Source of the DNA: an uncultured Pseudoflavonifractor sp.
GTDB lineage: Bacteria > Bacillota > Clostridia > Oscillospirales > Oscillospiraceae
Direction of reading: 5' to 3'
DNA length: 51,278 bases
NCBI RefSeq assembly: GCF_944387275.1
Contig: NZ_CALXEG010000020.1
Span: 1-51,278, forward strand
Part shown: piece after piece, positions 17,457 to 26,973 of the stretch
Layout of the letters: the number at the start of each line of letters is the position of its first letter
Numbering within the stretch: position 1 is the first letter of the stretch
Translations under genes and position numbers: made by a program
The notes under the pieces: generated by a model
Database searches by the model: none
What the model was told of the DNA's origin: nothing
The model's input: the letters and a program-made list of their open reading frames with translations, nothing else

Positions 17457-18593
17457 ATGAAGAAGAAACTGGCTCTGATCCTGGCGGCCGTCATGATGCT
17501 CGGTCTGTTCGCCGGATGCTCCAACAAGACCCCCACCGGCAGCGGCACGCCTTCCGGCAGCGGCAGCGCCGATGCCATGCGGGTAGACGTGTTCTACTAT
17601 GACTTCTCCGATGTGTACATCTCTACCGTCCGCATCGCCATGGACGAGCAGCTCAAGGCCATGGGTATTGAGCCCAACAACTGGGACGCCGCCGGCTCCC
17701 AGCCCACCCAGACCGACCAGGTCAACACCGCCATCACCGCCGGCTCCGACCTGCTGATCGTCAACATCGTGGAGACCGCCACCTCCTCCCCCGCCCAGGA
17801 CATTGTGAATGCCGCCAAGAGCGCCGGCATCCCCGTCATCTTCTTCAACCGCGAGGTGGCCGACAACAGCGTCATCAACGGCTATGAGAAGTGCGCCTTC
17901 GTGGGCACCAACGCCCCCGACGCCGGCCACATGCAGGGCGAGATGATCGGTAACTACCTGCTGGAGAACTATGACGCCGTAGACCTCAACGGCGACGGCG
18001 TGATTTCCTACGTCATGTTCAAGGGCCAGGAGGGCAACGCCGAGGCCGAGGCCCGCACCCAGTTCGCCGTGGAGGACGCCGACAAGATCCTGACCGACGC
18101 CGGCAAGCCCGCCCTGGCCTACTACGACGCCTCCGCCTCCACCAAGTACCTGGTCGACACCGAGGGCAAGTGGTCCGCCAAGGCCGCCAACGACTACATG
18201 GTGGCCCTGCTGGGCTCCTACAACGAGGGCAACAACAACATGGTGGAGCTCATTATCTGCAACAACGACGGCATGGCCGAGGGCGCCATCTCCGCCCTCC
18301 AGAACGTGGGCTACAACAAGGGCATCGACGAGAACGGCGAGCCTCTGTCCACCAACATCCCCGTCTTCGGCGTGGACGCCACCGACTCTGCCAAGGCCCT
18401 CATCAAGGCCGGCAGCATGGTGGGCTCCATCAAGCAGGACGCCGTGGGTATGGCTACCACCATCAACACTCTGGTGAAGAACGTGATGGACGGCGCCGAG
18501 CTGATGGCCAACACCGACCAGTTTTCCGTGGACAGCGACGTGGCCAAGATCCGCGTGCCCTACGCCATGTACGACGCCACCAGCGAGGGCTAA
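17457..18593 (+). CDS. mglB: Galactose/glucose-binding lipoprotein of the mgl transporter
   Basis: 378 residues, extracytoplasmic solute-binding protein that delivers galactose or glucose to MglAC. A signal peptide ends in the lipobox LFAGC (Cys21), followed by a Gly/Ser/Thr linker, so it is a lipoprotein. The Peripla_BP_4 fold shows FYYDFSDVYIS near the sugar-binding N-lobe, PVIFFNREV, NNDGMAEGAI and PVFGVDA. DLNGDGVISYVMFKG at 176-190 is the calcium loop of the E. coli galactose-binding protein, with ligand positions D176, N178 and D180. ATG at 17457 follows AGGAGGA (17444-17450). The regulatory region is at 17295-17380, and a hairpin separates the gene from mglA, typical for giving the binding protein in excess. 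Exact sugar preference is not proven. Confidence 0.92.
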   Translation: MKKKLALILAAVMMLGLFAGCSNKTPTGSGTPSGSGSADAMRVDVFYYDFSDVYISTVRIAMDEQLKAMGIEPNNWDAAGSQPTQTDQVNTAITAGSDLLIVNIVETATSSPAQDIVNAAKSAGIPVIFFNREVADNSVINGYEKCAFVGTNAPDAGHMQGEMIGNYLLENYDAVDLNGDGVISYVMFKGQEGNAEAEARTQFAVEDADKILTDAGKPALAYYDASASTKYLVDTEGKWSAKAANDYMVALLGSYNEGNNNMVELIICNNDGMAEGAISALQNVGYNKGIDENGEPLSTNIPVFGVDATDSAKALIKAGSMVGSIKQDAVGMATTINTLVKNVMDGAELMANTDQFSVDSDVAKIRVPYAMYDATSEG

Positions 18594-18648
18594 GATCAGC
18601 GCCGAGCTGAACAGCGGCATCAGCCCCTATTGAGAAGCAAACGGCCGA

Positions 18649-18675
18649 GCGGGGCTGCCATTGAGGCAGCCCCGC
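18649..18675 (+). terminator. Intercistronic hairpin between mglB and mglA
   Basis: An 11-bp perfect stem (18649-18659 with 18665-18675, 5-nt loop) without a U run. This placement usually stabilises the binding-protein message and lowers downstream expression; a leaky terminator is the alternative. Confidence 0.6.
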
Positions 18676-18763
18676 TTGCGGCCTGACGCGGAATCACCGC
18701 TTGATGCGCGGAAAACGGACCGCGGATGAAGCGATGATTCCGCAAGGTGAGAGGAGGAAGAAT

Positions 18764-20263
18764 ATGGAGCAGCCGGCACTGCTGGAGATGCGAGGCATCT
18801 GCAAGGAATTCCCGGGCGTCAAGGCCCTGGACAATGTGGACCTGACGGTCCGGCCCGGTACCGTCCACGCCCTGATGGGGGAGAACGGCGCGGGCAAATC
18901 CACCCTGATGAAGTGCCTGTTTGGCATCTACCGCCGGGACAGCGGCACTGTGACCCTGGACGGCAAGGAAGTGGAATTCAAAAGCGCCAAGGACGCACTG
19001 GAAAACGGCGTGGCCATGGTCCACCAGGAGCTGAACCAGGCCCTGACCCGCAGCGTACAGGACAATCTGTGGCTGGGGCGCTACCCCAAGAAGATGGGCA
19101 TCATGGTCAGCGAGAGCGAGATGAAGAAGCGCACCAAGGAGATCTTTGAGACTCTGGGCGTCAGCGTCAACCCCAAGGCCATCATGTCCACCCTGCCCGT
19201 CTCCCAGCGGCAGATGGTGGAGATCGCCAAGGCCGTGTCCTACAATTCCAAGATCATTGTCTTTGACGAGCCCACCTCCTCCCTGACGGAGACCGAGGTG
19301 GAGCACCTGTTCCGCATCATCAACATGCTGCGGGACAAGGGCTGCGGCATCATCTACATCAGCCACAAGATGGAGGAGATCCTCCGCATCAGCGACGACG
19401 TGACCATCATGCGGGACGGCCAATGGGTGGCCACCCGTCCGGCCAAGGAGCTGACCATGGACGAGATCATCCGCCTGATGGTGGGCCGGGAGCTGACCAA
19501 CCGCTTCCCGCCCAAGACCAACCAGCCCGGCGAAGTCATCCTGGACGTGCAGCACATTTCCGGCAAGTACACCCGCCTGAAAGACGCCACCTTCCAGCTT
19601 CGGAAGGGGGAGATTCTGGGCATCGCCGGTCTGGACGGCTCGGGCCGCACCGAGGTGCTGGAGAATCTGTTCGGCGCCATGACCCGGGGAGGCGGTACCA
19701 TCACCCTCCACGGAAAGCCCATCCGGAACAAGAATCCCAAGGATGCCATCAAGAACGGCTTTGCCCTCCTCACCGAGGAGCGCCGGGCCACCGGCATTTT
19801 CGGCATCCGGGATATCAAGGAGAACACCGTGGTGTCCAGCCTGAAGGACTACCTCCTGGGCGGCTTCTGCCTCAGCGACAAGAAGATGCGGGACAAGACC
19901 GACTGGGCCATTCAGGCCATGCACATCAAGACCCCCACCCAGCGCACCCAGATCCGCTCCCTGTCCGGCGGCAACCAGCAGAAGGTCATCATCGGCCGCT
20001 GGCTGCTCACCAAGCCGGAGGTGCTGCTGCTGGACGAGCCCACCCGCGGCATTGACGTGGGCGCCAAGTACGAGATCTACCAGCTCATCATCGACCTGGC
20101 CAACGAGGGCAAGGGAGTCATCATGGTCTCCTCGGAGATGCCCGAGCTGCTGGGCGTGTGTGACCGGATCGTGGTTATGTCCGGCGGCCAGGTGGCCGGA
20201 GAGGTGGACGCCCGCAATACCAGCCAGGAGGAGATCCTCACCCTGGCGGCCAAGTATGTGTAA
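18764..20263 (+). CDS. mglA: Galactose/methyl galactoside import ATPase
   Basis: 499 residues with two fused ABC domains, the standard sugar-import ATPase of the Mgl/Rbs/Xyl class. N-terminal domain: Walker [11 protein letters not shown]-loop MVHQELNQ, signature-like [14 protein letters not shown], Walker [15 protein letters not shown]-terminal domain: a degenerate Walker A (GLDGSGRTE), then a good signature [15 protein letters not shown] and [15 protein letters not shown]. The degenerate second P-loop is normal for this family. ATG at 18764 follows GAGGAGG; a longer frame from 18701 lacks a ribosome site. It works with MglB and MglC, 18 nt downstream. Confidence 0.94.
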   Translation: MEQPALLEMRGICKEFPGVKALDNVDLTVRPGTVHALMGENGAGKSTLMKCLFGIYRRDSGTVTLDGKEVEFKSAKDALENGVAMVHQELNQALTRSVQDNLWLGRYPKKMGIMVSESEMKKRTKEIFETLGVSVNPKAIMSTLPVSQRQMVEIAKAVSYNSKIIVFDEPTSSLTETEVEHLFRIINMLRDKGCGIIYISHKMEEILRISDDVTIMRDGQWVATRPAKELTMDEIIRLMVGRELTNRFPPKTNQPGEVILDVQHISGKYTRLKDATFQLRKGEILGIAGLDGSGRTEVLENLFGAMTRGGGTITLHGKPIRNKNPKDAIKNGFALLTEERRATGIFGIRDIKENTVVSSLKDYLLGGFCLSDKKMRDKTDWAIQAMHIKTPTQRTQIRSLSGGNQQKVIIGRWLLTKPEVLLLDEPTRGIDVGAKYEIYQLIIDLANEGKGVIMVSSEMPELLGVCDRIVVMSGGQVAGEVDARNTSQEEILTLAAKYV

Positions 20264-20281
20264 AGAGGAGGAGACTGTCTT

Positions 20282-21346
20282 ATGAGTACCCAGTCCAAGG
20301 AGCTGGCCAAAAAGGCCCAGGGCTTTTCCGCCAAGCGGGTGGGAAACGCCCTGCTGAACAACGCCCTGATCATCATCATGCTGCTGGTGGCCGTGTATGT
20401 GGCCGTCACCCAGCCGTCCTTTCTGACCCCCCGCTCCCTCATCAACCTGCTGTCCCTGACCGCCGCCTACCTGCCCGTGGCCCTGGGCATCGCCGGCTGT
20501 ATCGTCCTCACCGGCACTGACCTGAGCGCCGGCCGGGCCGTGGGCATCACCGCCTGCGTGTCTGCCTCCCTGCTTCAGGCGTCCGGCGCGGCCAACAAGA
20601 TGTGGCCCAATATCGGCACCCTGCCCATCCCCGTGGTCATCATTATCGCGGTTGGCCTGGGCGCCCTCATCGGCGCCTTCAACGGCTTCTTTGTGGCCAA
20701 GTTCAAGCTCCACCCCTTCATCGTCACCCTGGCCACCCAGCTTATTCTGTATACCCTTCTGCTTCTCTACGTCCAGATGGGCAACAACAACGGCATGGCC
20801 ATCTCCTCTCTGGACCAGGGCTACCGCAACTTCGTGGTGGGCGATCCCCCGCTGCTGAACTTCAACGGCGGTGAGATCCAGATTCCCAACTACGTCATCT
20901 ACGCGGTGCTTCTTTCGGCGCTGATGTGGTTCATCTGGAACAAGACCACCTTCGGCAAGAACATGTTCGCCCTGGGCGCCAATGAGGAGGCCGCCCGGGT
21001 GTCCGGCGTCAACGTGTTTATGACCACCATCCTGGTCTTCGCCCTGGCCGGCGCCATGTACGGCTGGGCCGGCTTCGTGGAGTCCGCCCGCGTGGCCTCC
21101 AACACCGCCAACACCGGCGTCAACTACGAGCTGGACGCCATCGCTGCCTGCGTCATCGGCGGCGTGTCCTTCGTGGGCGGCATCGGCAAGGTCAGCGGCA
21201 TCATCATCGGCGTCATCATGCTCCGCCTCATCTTCGTGGCCCTGCCTCTGGTGGGCATGGACCAGAACCTCCAGTACGCCATCAAGGGCGGCATCATCCT
21301 CTTCGCCTGCGCCCTGGATATGCGCAAGTACCTGGTCAAGAAATAA
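20282..21346 (+). CDS. mglC: Galactose/methyl galactoside ABC permease
   Basis: 354 residues, BPD_transp_2 family, with about 8-10 membrane helices. It forms the membrane channel for the MglB/MglA importer. The motif GANEEAARVSGVNV near residue 235 is the conserved cytoplasmic loop (EAA-like) of this family, and LTGTDLSAGRAVGITA is the typical helix 2-3 region. The C-terminus ends in ALDMRKYLVKK. The ribosome site AGAGGAGGAG lies just upstream of ATG 20282. A terminator follows at 21377. Confidence 0.93.
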   Translation: MSTQSKELAKKAQGFSAKRVGNALLNNALIIIMLLVAVYVAVTQPSFLTPRSLINLLSLTAAYLPVALGIAGCIVLTGTDLSAGRAVGITACVSASLLQASGAANKMWPNIGTLPIPVVIIIAVGLGALIGAFNGFFVAKFKLHPFIVTLATQLILYTLLLLYVQMGNNNGMAISSLDQGYRNFVVGDPPLLNFNGGEIQIPNYVIYAVLLSALMWFIWNKTTFGKNMFALGANEEAARVSGVNVFMTTILVFALAGAMYGWAGFVESARVASNTANTGVNYELDAIAACVIGGVSFVGGIGKVSGIIIGVIMLRLIFVALPLVGMDQNLQYAIKGGIILFACALDMRKYLVKK

Positions 21347-21376
21347 GAGGAAACAATTCCAGGACCTGTTTACAGC

Positions 21377-21419
21377 GGCGTCCGCCCGTCAGAAGACGGA
21401 CGGACGCCAGACTGTTTTT
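21377..21419 (+). terminator. Terminator of the mgl operon
   Basis: 14-bp arms (21377-21390 with 21395-21408, one mismatch, 4-nt loop) followed by AGACTGTTTTT. Confidence 0.85.
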
Positions 21420-21447
21420 GGGTATATTCACCGATGAAAACTTGTGT

Positions 21448-21524
21448 TATGATCATATCTGCTGAGGATAATGACCAAATTCTGGGGAAGAGCGGGGCCT
21501 GATGGGCCTGCTCGGTAAGGAGGA
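21448..21524 (+). promoter_or_regulatory. Candidate promoter of the sugar-sensing operon
   Basis: TATGAT at 21448-21453 preceded by TGT (extended -10), with no good -35. It lies between the mgl terminator and the response regulator gene, whose ribosome site is AAGGAGGAA at about 21517-21525. Confidence 0.45.
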
Positions 21525-21530
21525 ACTGCC

Positions 21531-23135
21531 ATGGAGCCCTACCGTGTGCTGCTGGCGGACGACGAGGAGGAGATCCGCGCCGGTATCAGCCGGAAAATCG
21601 ACTGGGCCGGCCTGGGCTTTGCGCTGGTGGGAGAGGCGGAAAACGGGGCGGAGGCCCTGGAGCTGTCCGAGCAGCTCAGGCCCGACGTGGTCCTCACCGA
21701 CATCAAGATGCCCTTTATGGACGGCCTGGAGCTGTGCCGCAGGCTGCGCCAGTCCCTGCCCGCGGCCAAGCTGGTGGTGTTCTCCGGGTTTGACGACTTT
21801 GAGTACGCCCGGCAGGCGGTGGGCATGGGGGTGTCGGAGTACATTATGAAGCCCATCAACGCTCCCGAGATGGGGGAGGTGCTCATCCGCCTGCGGGAGC
21901 AGCTGGACAGGCAGCGCATGGAGCGCCGGGACATGGAGACCCTGCGCCGCCGGTACGAGGAGAGCCTGCCCGTACTGCGGGAGCTGTTCTACACCCGCCT
22001 GCTGGACGGGCGGATCCGGCCCGACCAGGTGGCCGACCGGGCCGCCCGGTACGAGCTGGACATGCCGGAGGGCGCCTGGACGGCAGCCCTGACCCGGGTG
22101 GGGGGCGCAGGGGAGAGCGAGGCCCAGCGGGACGAGCTGCTGCTGCTCTCCGCCCTGGCCTTTCTGGATGAGCACTTCCAGCTGCCCGGCGCCTGTGTCC
22201 GCAGCCTGCTCTACAACGACGCGGTGGCTCTGCTGGTCCGGCTGGAGGGCCCGGAGCAGGTGTACGCCCTGACGGAGGAGATGGAGCGGCTGTGCGCGCT
22301 GGCCCGCAGCATTCTGGGCATGTCCCTCACGGTGGGCATCGGCCAGCCCTGCGCCGGGCCGGGGGAGCTGCGCCAGTCGGCCGACGGCGCCCGCTCCGCC
22401 CTGGACTACCAGGTGCTGGTGGGGGAGGAGCGGGCCATCTATATCGGCGACCTGGAGCCCGACCGGTCGGTCCGGCTGTCCTTTGGCGAGGAGGACCAGC
22501 GGGCCCTGGAGAGCGCGGTGAAACTGGGCAGCAGGGAGCAGGTGGAGGCCCTGGTGGAACAGCTGACCCACCGGGTGCGGGAGACCAGGCGCTCCCTGTC
22601 TCAGTGCCACCTGTTCTTCCTGGAGATCGTCACCGCCATGATCCGCCTGGCCCGCTCCGGCGGCGACGAGGTGGAGGAGCAGTTCAGCCGCAGCTTTACC
22701 GGCATGGTGTCCTTCTCCGACTTCCACTCCCCCGAGGAGCTGGGCCGGTGGCTGTGCGCCCGGTGCCTGAAGCTGCAGGAGCTGCTGGGCCGCCAGCGGA
22801 CCGACTCGGCCTGGAAGACTGTGGAGCAGGCCAAGGCCTTTATCGCCGGAAACTACGCCGACTGCGATCTGAGCGTGGAGAGCCTGTGTGCCCATCTCCA
22901 TCTGTCGGCCACCTACTTCTCCACCCTCTTCAAGCGGGAGACAGGGCAGAGCTTTACCGCCTACGTCACCGAGCTGCGGATGGGCCAGGCGGCCCGCATG
23001 CTCCAGGACACCGATGAAAAGACCTATCTGATCGCAGAAAAGACGGGGTACACAGACCCCAACTACTTCAGCTATGTGTTTAAGCGCCATTTCGGCGTCA
23101 CGCCCTCCAAGTACCGGGCGGGACAGCGGGCCTGA
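21531..23135 (+). CDS. Response regulator with AraC-type DNA-binding domain (YesN-like)
   Basis: 534 residues. The receiver domain starts YRVLLADDEEEIRAGI, with the phospho-acceptor Asp57 in VVLTDIKMPFMDGLEL and the switch lysine in MKPINAPEMGEVL. The central region of about 280 residues includes a GGDEF-like fold seen in long YesN proteins, without catalytic motif. The C-terminal AraC domain (about 430-530) has two helix-turn-helices, ending YFSYVFKRHFGVTPSKYR. Partner of the YesM-like kinase encoded 20 nt downstream. Likely target: the mgl promoter, which has two direct repeats 21 bp apart (inference). ATG at 21531 follows AAGGAGGAACTGCC. Confidence 0.9.
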   Translation: MEPYRVLLADDEEEIRAGISRKIDWAGLGFALVGEAENGAEALELSEQLRPDVVLTDIKMPFMDGLELCRRLRQSLPAAKLVVFSGFDDFEYARQAVGMGVSEYIMKPINAPEMGEVLIRLREQLDRQRMERRDMETLRRRYEESLPVLRELFYTRLLDGRIRPDQVADRAARYELDMPEGAWTAALTRVGGAGESEAQRDELLLLSALAFLDEHFQLPGACVRSLLYNDAVALLVRLEGPEQVYALTEEMERLCALARSILGMSLTVGIGQPCAGPGELRQSADGARSALDYQVLVGEERAIYIGDLEPDRSVRLSFGEEDQRALESAVKLGSREQVEALVEQLTHRVRETRRSLSQCHLFFLEIVTAMIRLARSGGDEVEEQFSRSFTGMVSFSDFHSPEELGRWLCARCLKLQELLGRQRTDSAWKTVEQAKAFIAGNYADCDLSVESLCAHLHLSATYFSTLFKRETGQSFTAYVTELRMGQAARMLQDTDEKTYLIAEKTGYTDPNYFSYVFKRHFGVTPSKYRAGQRA

Positions 23136-23155
23136 GCAGGCGGAAAGGAGGCGTT

Positions 23156-24976
23156 ATGGGCCACGTATTTCGGCGTGTTGCGGGGCGGCTGGCGGGCCGG
23201 TACCGGAAGATGAGTATCCAGATGGTCATCGCCCTCTCCTTCACCATTGTGGCAGTGGTGGGGGTGGTGTTTATGGGCCTGAGCCTGGTGCTGCGGTTCT
23301 CCAACGCCACCTCGGCGCTGCTGGAGAAAAACACCCAGCGGGTGCTCCACCAGGTCAACCTGAACCTGGACAGCTACCTGCGGCGGATGATGCGCATCTC
23401 CGACACCATGTACTACCGGGTCATCAAATACACCGACCTGTCGGGCGGCAGCCTGTCCGACGGCATGAATCTGCTCTACGAGGAGAACCGGGACGCCCTG
23501 GTGTCCATCGCCGTCTTTGACGGCGGCGGGGCGCTGGTGTCCGCCGCGCCTCTGTCCGGGCTGAAGAGCTCCGCGCTGCCCCAGGAGAGCGGCTGGTTCC
23601 AGGCGGCCGTGGACAAGATGGAGAATCTCCACTTCTCCGCACCCCACGTCCAGCGGCTCTTTGACGACCCGGACTACCGGTACCGGTGGGTGGTGTCCCT
23701 GAGCCGTTACGTCCAGCTAACCCGGGGCGGCGTCACCGAGAGCGGCGTGTTGCTGGTGGACATGAGCTTCGCGGGCATCGAGCAGGTGTGCCGGGATGTG
23801 GAGCTGTCCAACGGCGGGTATCTCTACCTGATCGACGGGGACGGGGAGCTGATCTACCACCCCCGGCAGCAGCTGATCTACGCCGGGCTCCAGCAGGAGA
23901 ACAACCAGGCGGCCGCCGCCTACCGGGACGGCACCCGCTGGGAGACCTTTGAGGGCAGCCGCAGGCAGGTCACGGTCAAGACCGTGGGCTACACCGGATG
24001 GAAGCTGGTGGGCGTGGTACCGGCGGACAACCTGGCCGCCGGGTCCCAGCAGCCACTGCTGTTCGGACTGTCACTGCTGCTCTTCTCCGCATTTCTGCTG
24101 GCCTTTCTCAACTTCCGCATCTCCGCCTATATCGCCGACCCCATCCGGCGGCTGGAGCAGTCCATCAAGGAGCTGGAGGCGGGAAAGGAGAACGTGGAGA
24201 TCGAGGAGGCGGCGGGCTGCTATGAGGTGCGGCGGCTGAGCCACTCCATCCGCTCCATGGTGTCCACCATGCGCCACCTGATGGACGACATCATCGAGCA
24301 GGAGCGGCAGAAGCGCCGCAGCGAGCTGGAGGTACTCCAGTCCCAGATCAACCCCCATTTTCTCTACAATACCCTGGATTCGGTCATCTGGATGACCGAG
24401 GCAGGCCGGTACGACGAGGCCATCCAGATGGTCACCTCCCTGGCCCGCCTCTTCCGCATCGCTCTGAGCCGGGGCAAGAGCGTCATTCCCCTCAAGGACG
24501 AGCTGGAGCACGCCCTCCACTACATGACCATCCAGGAGATCCGGTTCAAGAAAAAATTCTCCACCCGCATCACCGCCCATCCGGGCACCGAGGGGCTGTA
24601 CACCCTGAAGCTGATCGTCCAGCCCATCCTGGAGAACGCCATCTACCACGGCATGGCGGGGGCGGAGGACGACGGGCTCATCACCGTGGACGCCCGGCGG
24701 GAGGGGGACGACCTGGTCATCGACGTGGAGGACAACGGCATGGGCATGCGGCCGGAGGTGGCAGCCTCCCTGCTGGACGAGAACCGGCCGGAGATGCGCA
24801 CCACCGGCTCGGGTATCGGCGTGCGCAACGTCCACCGCCGCATCCGCCTTACCTTCGGCGAGGGGTACGGCCTGACCATCTTCAGCGAGCCGGACGAGGG
24901 CACCCGGGTGCGGCTCCGGCTCCCGGCTCTGGACGAGGAGCAGGCGGCGGCCTGCCGGAGGGAGGACGGCCTATGA
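23156..24976 (+). CDS. Sensor histidine kinase, YesM-like (His_kinase family)
   Basis: 606 residues. Membrane helix 1 at about 22-46; an extracytoplasmic Cache-like domain to about 298, with SGVLLVDMSFAGIEQV and GYLYLIDGDGELIYHP; helix 2 at about 300-325; HAMP at about 327-380; a coiled segment (IIEQERQKRRSELEVLQSQ); then the His_kinase block QINPHFLYNTLDSVIWM, with His401 as phospho-acceptor. The ATPase domain has PILENAIYHGM and DVEDNGMGM. ATG at 23156 follows AAAGGAGG. Its stop overlaps the next start as ATGA, so kinase and binding protein are coupled. The two binding proteins downstream may present the sugar signal to its extracytoplasmic domain (inference). Confidence 0.93.
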   Translation: MGHVFRRVAGRLAGRYRKMSIQMVIALSFTIVAVVGVVFMGLSLVLRFSNATSALLEKNTQRVLHQVNLNLDSYLRRMMRISDTMYYRVIKYTDLSGGSLSDGMNLLYEENRDALVSIAVFDGGGALVSAAPLSGLKSSALPQESGWFQAAVDKMENLHFSAPHVQRLFDDPDYRYRWVVSLSRYVQLTRGGVTESGVLLVDMSFAGIEQVCRDVELSNGGYLYLIDGDGELIYHPRQQLIYAGLQQENNQAAAAYRDGTRWETFEGSRRQVTVKTVGYTGWKLVGVVPADNLAAGSQQPLLFGLSLLLFSAFLLAFLNFRISAYIADPIRRLEQSIKELEAGKENVEIEEAAGCYEVRRLSHSIRSMVSTMRHLMDDIIEQERQKRRSELEVLQSQINPHFLYNTLDSVIWMTEAGRYDEAIQMVTSLARLFRIALSRGKSVIPLKDELEHALHYMTIQEIRFKKKFSTRITAHPGTEGLYTLKLIVQPILENAIYHGMAGAEDDGLITVDARREGDDLVIDVEDNGMGMRPEVAASLLDENRPEMRTTGSGIGVRNVHRRIRLTFGEGYGLTIFSEPDEGTRVRLRLPALDEEQAAACRREDGL

Positions 24977-25926
24977 AAAAGAGACGCAGAGACCTGATCC
25001 AGCTGTCCATCCTGGTGGTGCTGGGTGCGGCGGTGATCCTCTCCCTGGTGCTGCCCCAGCTGCCGGGCAGAGGCCGGGAGGTGCAGCCCCTGGAGCTGTC
25101 GGTCATCTTCCGGGAGGCGGACACCGCCCTGTGGTCCAACACCCGTCTTGGCATGGAGCAGGCGGCAGGGGATCTGGGGGCGGAGCTGCGGTTTCTCACC
25201 CTGACCCGGACCGGGGACAGCGTCGAGCAGACGGAACTGCTCCGCCGGGAGGCCGACGGCGGCGCCGGCGCCCTGGTGGTGGTGCCGGCTGACCCGGAAA
25301 ATCTGAAGCTTCAGCTGAGCGAGACCGTGGGCAGCTGCCCGGTGGTGAGCATTGAGTCCCCGCTGGAGGGGGCCGGGCTGGTGGTGGCCCCCGACAACGA
25401 GGCCCTGGGCCGGGAGCTGGCCGAGGCGGTGCTGGAGGACTGGAGGGGCGGCATGGTGCTGCTGCTGGACACTGCCGTCGGGAGCACCGGCGTGGCCGCC
25501 CGGCTGGACGGGGCAGAGGCGGTGCTGACGGCGGCGGGGGTGCCTGTCTTCCGACAGACCGCTGCGCCCGGGCGGCTGGCCGCCGGGCTGAGGGTGCTCT
25601 CCAGCGTACAGAAGGCGGAGGCCATCATGGCCTTTGACCCCTACGCCACGGAACAGACCATCCGGGCCGTGGAGGCCGGGGGCCTGGGCCAGCTGGTGTA
25701 CGGCGTGGGGGTCAGCACCTACGTGGTGGGCGCGCTGGAGCGGGGCAGCGCCGCCGCTGTGGCCGCCTGGAGCGATTACGCCGCGGGCTATCTGGCCGCT
25801 GAGGGGGCCATCCGCCTGGCCCGGGGCGAGGCGTACACTGCGGAGGAATTGCCGTTTACCGTTGTGCGAGGGGAGGATATCTATGAGGCGGACAACCAGA
25901 AGCTGCTCTTCCCGGTCACGTCCTGA
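24973..25926 (+). CDS. Membrane-anchored substrate-binding protein (Peripla_BP_4), probable accessory sugar sensor
   Basis: 317 residues. After KKRRRD a hydrophobic helix (about 8-29) acts as uncleaved anchor or signal peptide; there is no lipobox. The rest is a type I periplasmic-binding fold: FREADTALWSNTRLGMEQAA, GALVVVPADPENL, CPVVSIESPL, MAFDPYATEQTIRAV, YGVGVSTYVVGALERG. It resembles the ribose/galactose-binding superfamily, but it is short and has no ABC partner in the operon. Its ATG overlaps the kinase TGA by 4 nt, which couples it to the sensor. Likely role: a ligand-binding partner of the YesM-like kinase rather than a transporter component (inference). Ligand unknown. Confidence 0.78.
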   Translation: MKKRRRDLIQLSILVVLGAAVILSLVLPQLPGRGREVQPLELSVIFREADTALWSNTRLGMEQAAGDLGAELRFLTLTRTGDSVEQTELLRREADGGAGALVVVPADPENLKLQLSETVGSCPVVSIESPLEGAGLVVAPDNEALGRELAEAVLEDWRGGMVLLLDTAVGSTGVAARLDGAEAVLTAAGVPVFRQTAAPGRLAAGLRVLSSVQKAEAIMAFDPYATEQTIRAVEAGGLGQLVYGVGVSTYVVGALERGSAAAVAAWSDYAAGYLAAEGAIRLARGEAYTAEELPFTVVRGEDIYEADNQKLLFPVTS

Positions 25927-26968
25927 CCGCCTGGCGGCGCTGGCCCTGGGGGCGGCTATGCTGCTCACATTGGCGGCGGGCTGCCGGGCCGACGGCGGCG
26001 GCAGGGACAACACCCTGCGGGTGGGGGTGGCCCTGTACACCCAGGACGACACCTTTATCTCCACAGTGGCCCAGGACCTGGAGCGGCTGGCCCGGGAGGC
26101 CGAGGGGGAGGACGGAGAGCTGAAGATCAACCTGTCCGTGGCCGACGGGCGGAGCAACCAGACCACCCAGATGGACCAGGTGGACCAGTTCCTCAGCCGT
26201 GGCTGCGATGTGCTGTGCGTCAACATTGTGGACCGCACTGCCGCCGCCGTGCTCATTGACAAGGCGGAGGAGGCGGGGGTGCCCGTCATCTTCTTCAACC
26301 GCCAGCCGGTGGCGGAGGACATCCAGCGCTGGGAGCAGATCTACTACGTGGGCGCCCGGGCGGAGGAGGGCGGCGCCCTCCAGGGCCAGCTGGTGCTGGA
26401 GGCGTGGCAGGCCGACCGGGCCCGCTGGGACCGGAACGGAGACGGCGTGGTCCAGTACGCCATGCTGGAGGGGGAGCCCGGCCATCAGGACGCCCTGCTG
26501 CGCACGGAATACTCGGTCAAAGCCCTCACCGACGCCGGGCTGGAGGTGGAGAAGCTGGCCAGCGACACCGCCAACTGGAACCGGGGCCAGGCGGAGGCCA
26601 AGATGAAGCAGTGGCTGGAGGAGTTTGGGGAAGAGATCGAGGTGGTGTTCTCCAACAACGACGATATGGCCCTGGGGGCCATTGACGCCATCCGGGAGGC
26701 GGGACTGGAGCCGCCCCTGGTGGTGGGGGTGGACGCCACCGCCCCGGCTCTGGAGGCGGTGGCCGCCGGTACGCTGCAGGGCACCGTCCTCAACGACGCC
26801 CAGGGCATCGCGGGAGCCATGCTGGACCTGGTGCTGGCCCTGAACAGGGGAGAGGACCCGGGGGAGGCGGTAGACCTGGAGGACGGGCACTATGTCTGGC
26901 TGCCCTACCGGCAGATTACCCGGGAAACGCTGGCGGAGGAAGGGCAGTTGCCCTTACCTGCAAACTGA
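25883..26968 (+). CDS. MglB-like sugar-binding lipoprotein in the sensor operon
   Basis: 361 residues. The N-terminus is basic and long (MRRTTRSCSSRSRPDRL), followed by a hydrophobic core and the lipobox LAAGC (Cys34). The mature part parallels MglB: ALYTQDDTFIST, IVDRTAAAVLIDKA, PVIFFNRQPV, and a calcium loop DRNGDGVVQYAMLEGEPG (about 183-200) with D183, N185 and D187. SNNDDMALGAIDAI and VVGVDATAPALEAV complete the sugar pocket. ATG at 25883 has GAGGGGAGGA upstream and lies 44 nt inside the previous gene. Upstream methionines in the same frame lie deep in that gene and encode no signal peptide. Likely binds galactose or glucose and signals to the kinase (inference). Confidence 0.82.
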   Translation: MRRTTRSCSSRSRPDRLAALALGAAMLLTLAAGCRADGGGRDNTLRVGVALYTQDDTFISTVAQDLERLAREAEGEDGELKINLSVADGRSNQTTQMDQVDQFLSRGCDVLCVNIVDRTAAAVLIDKAEEAGVPVIFFNRQPVAEDIQRWEQIYYVGARAEEGGALQGQLVLEAWQADRARWDRNGDGVVQYAMLEGEPGHQDALLRTEYSVKALTDAGLEVEKLASDTANWNRGQAEAKMKQWLEEFGEEIEVVFSNNDDMALGAIDAIREAGLEPPLVVGVDATAPALEAVAAGTLQGTVLNDAQGIAGAMLDLVLALNRGEDPGEAVDLEDGHYVWLPYRQITRETLAEEGQLPLPAN

Positions 26969-26973
26969 AAAGG

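Noticed and set aside
25883..26968. Second MglB-like protein as part of a second importer
   Set aside because: No permease or ATPase gene follows. The operon context with the kinase favours a sensing role, though it could still share MglAC.
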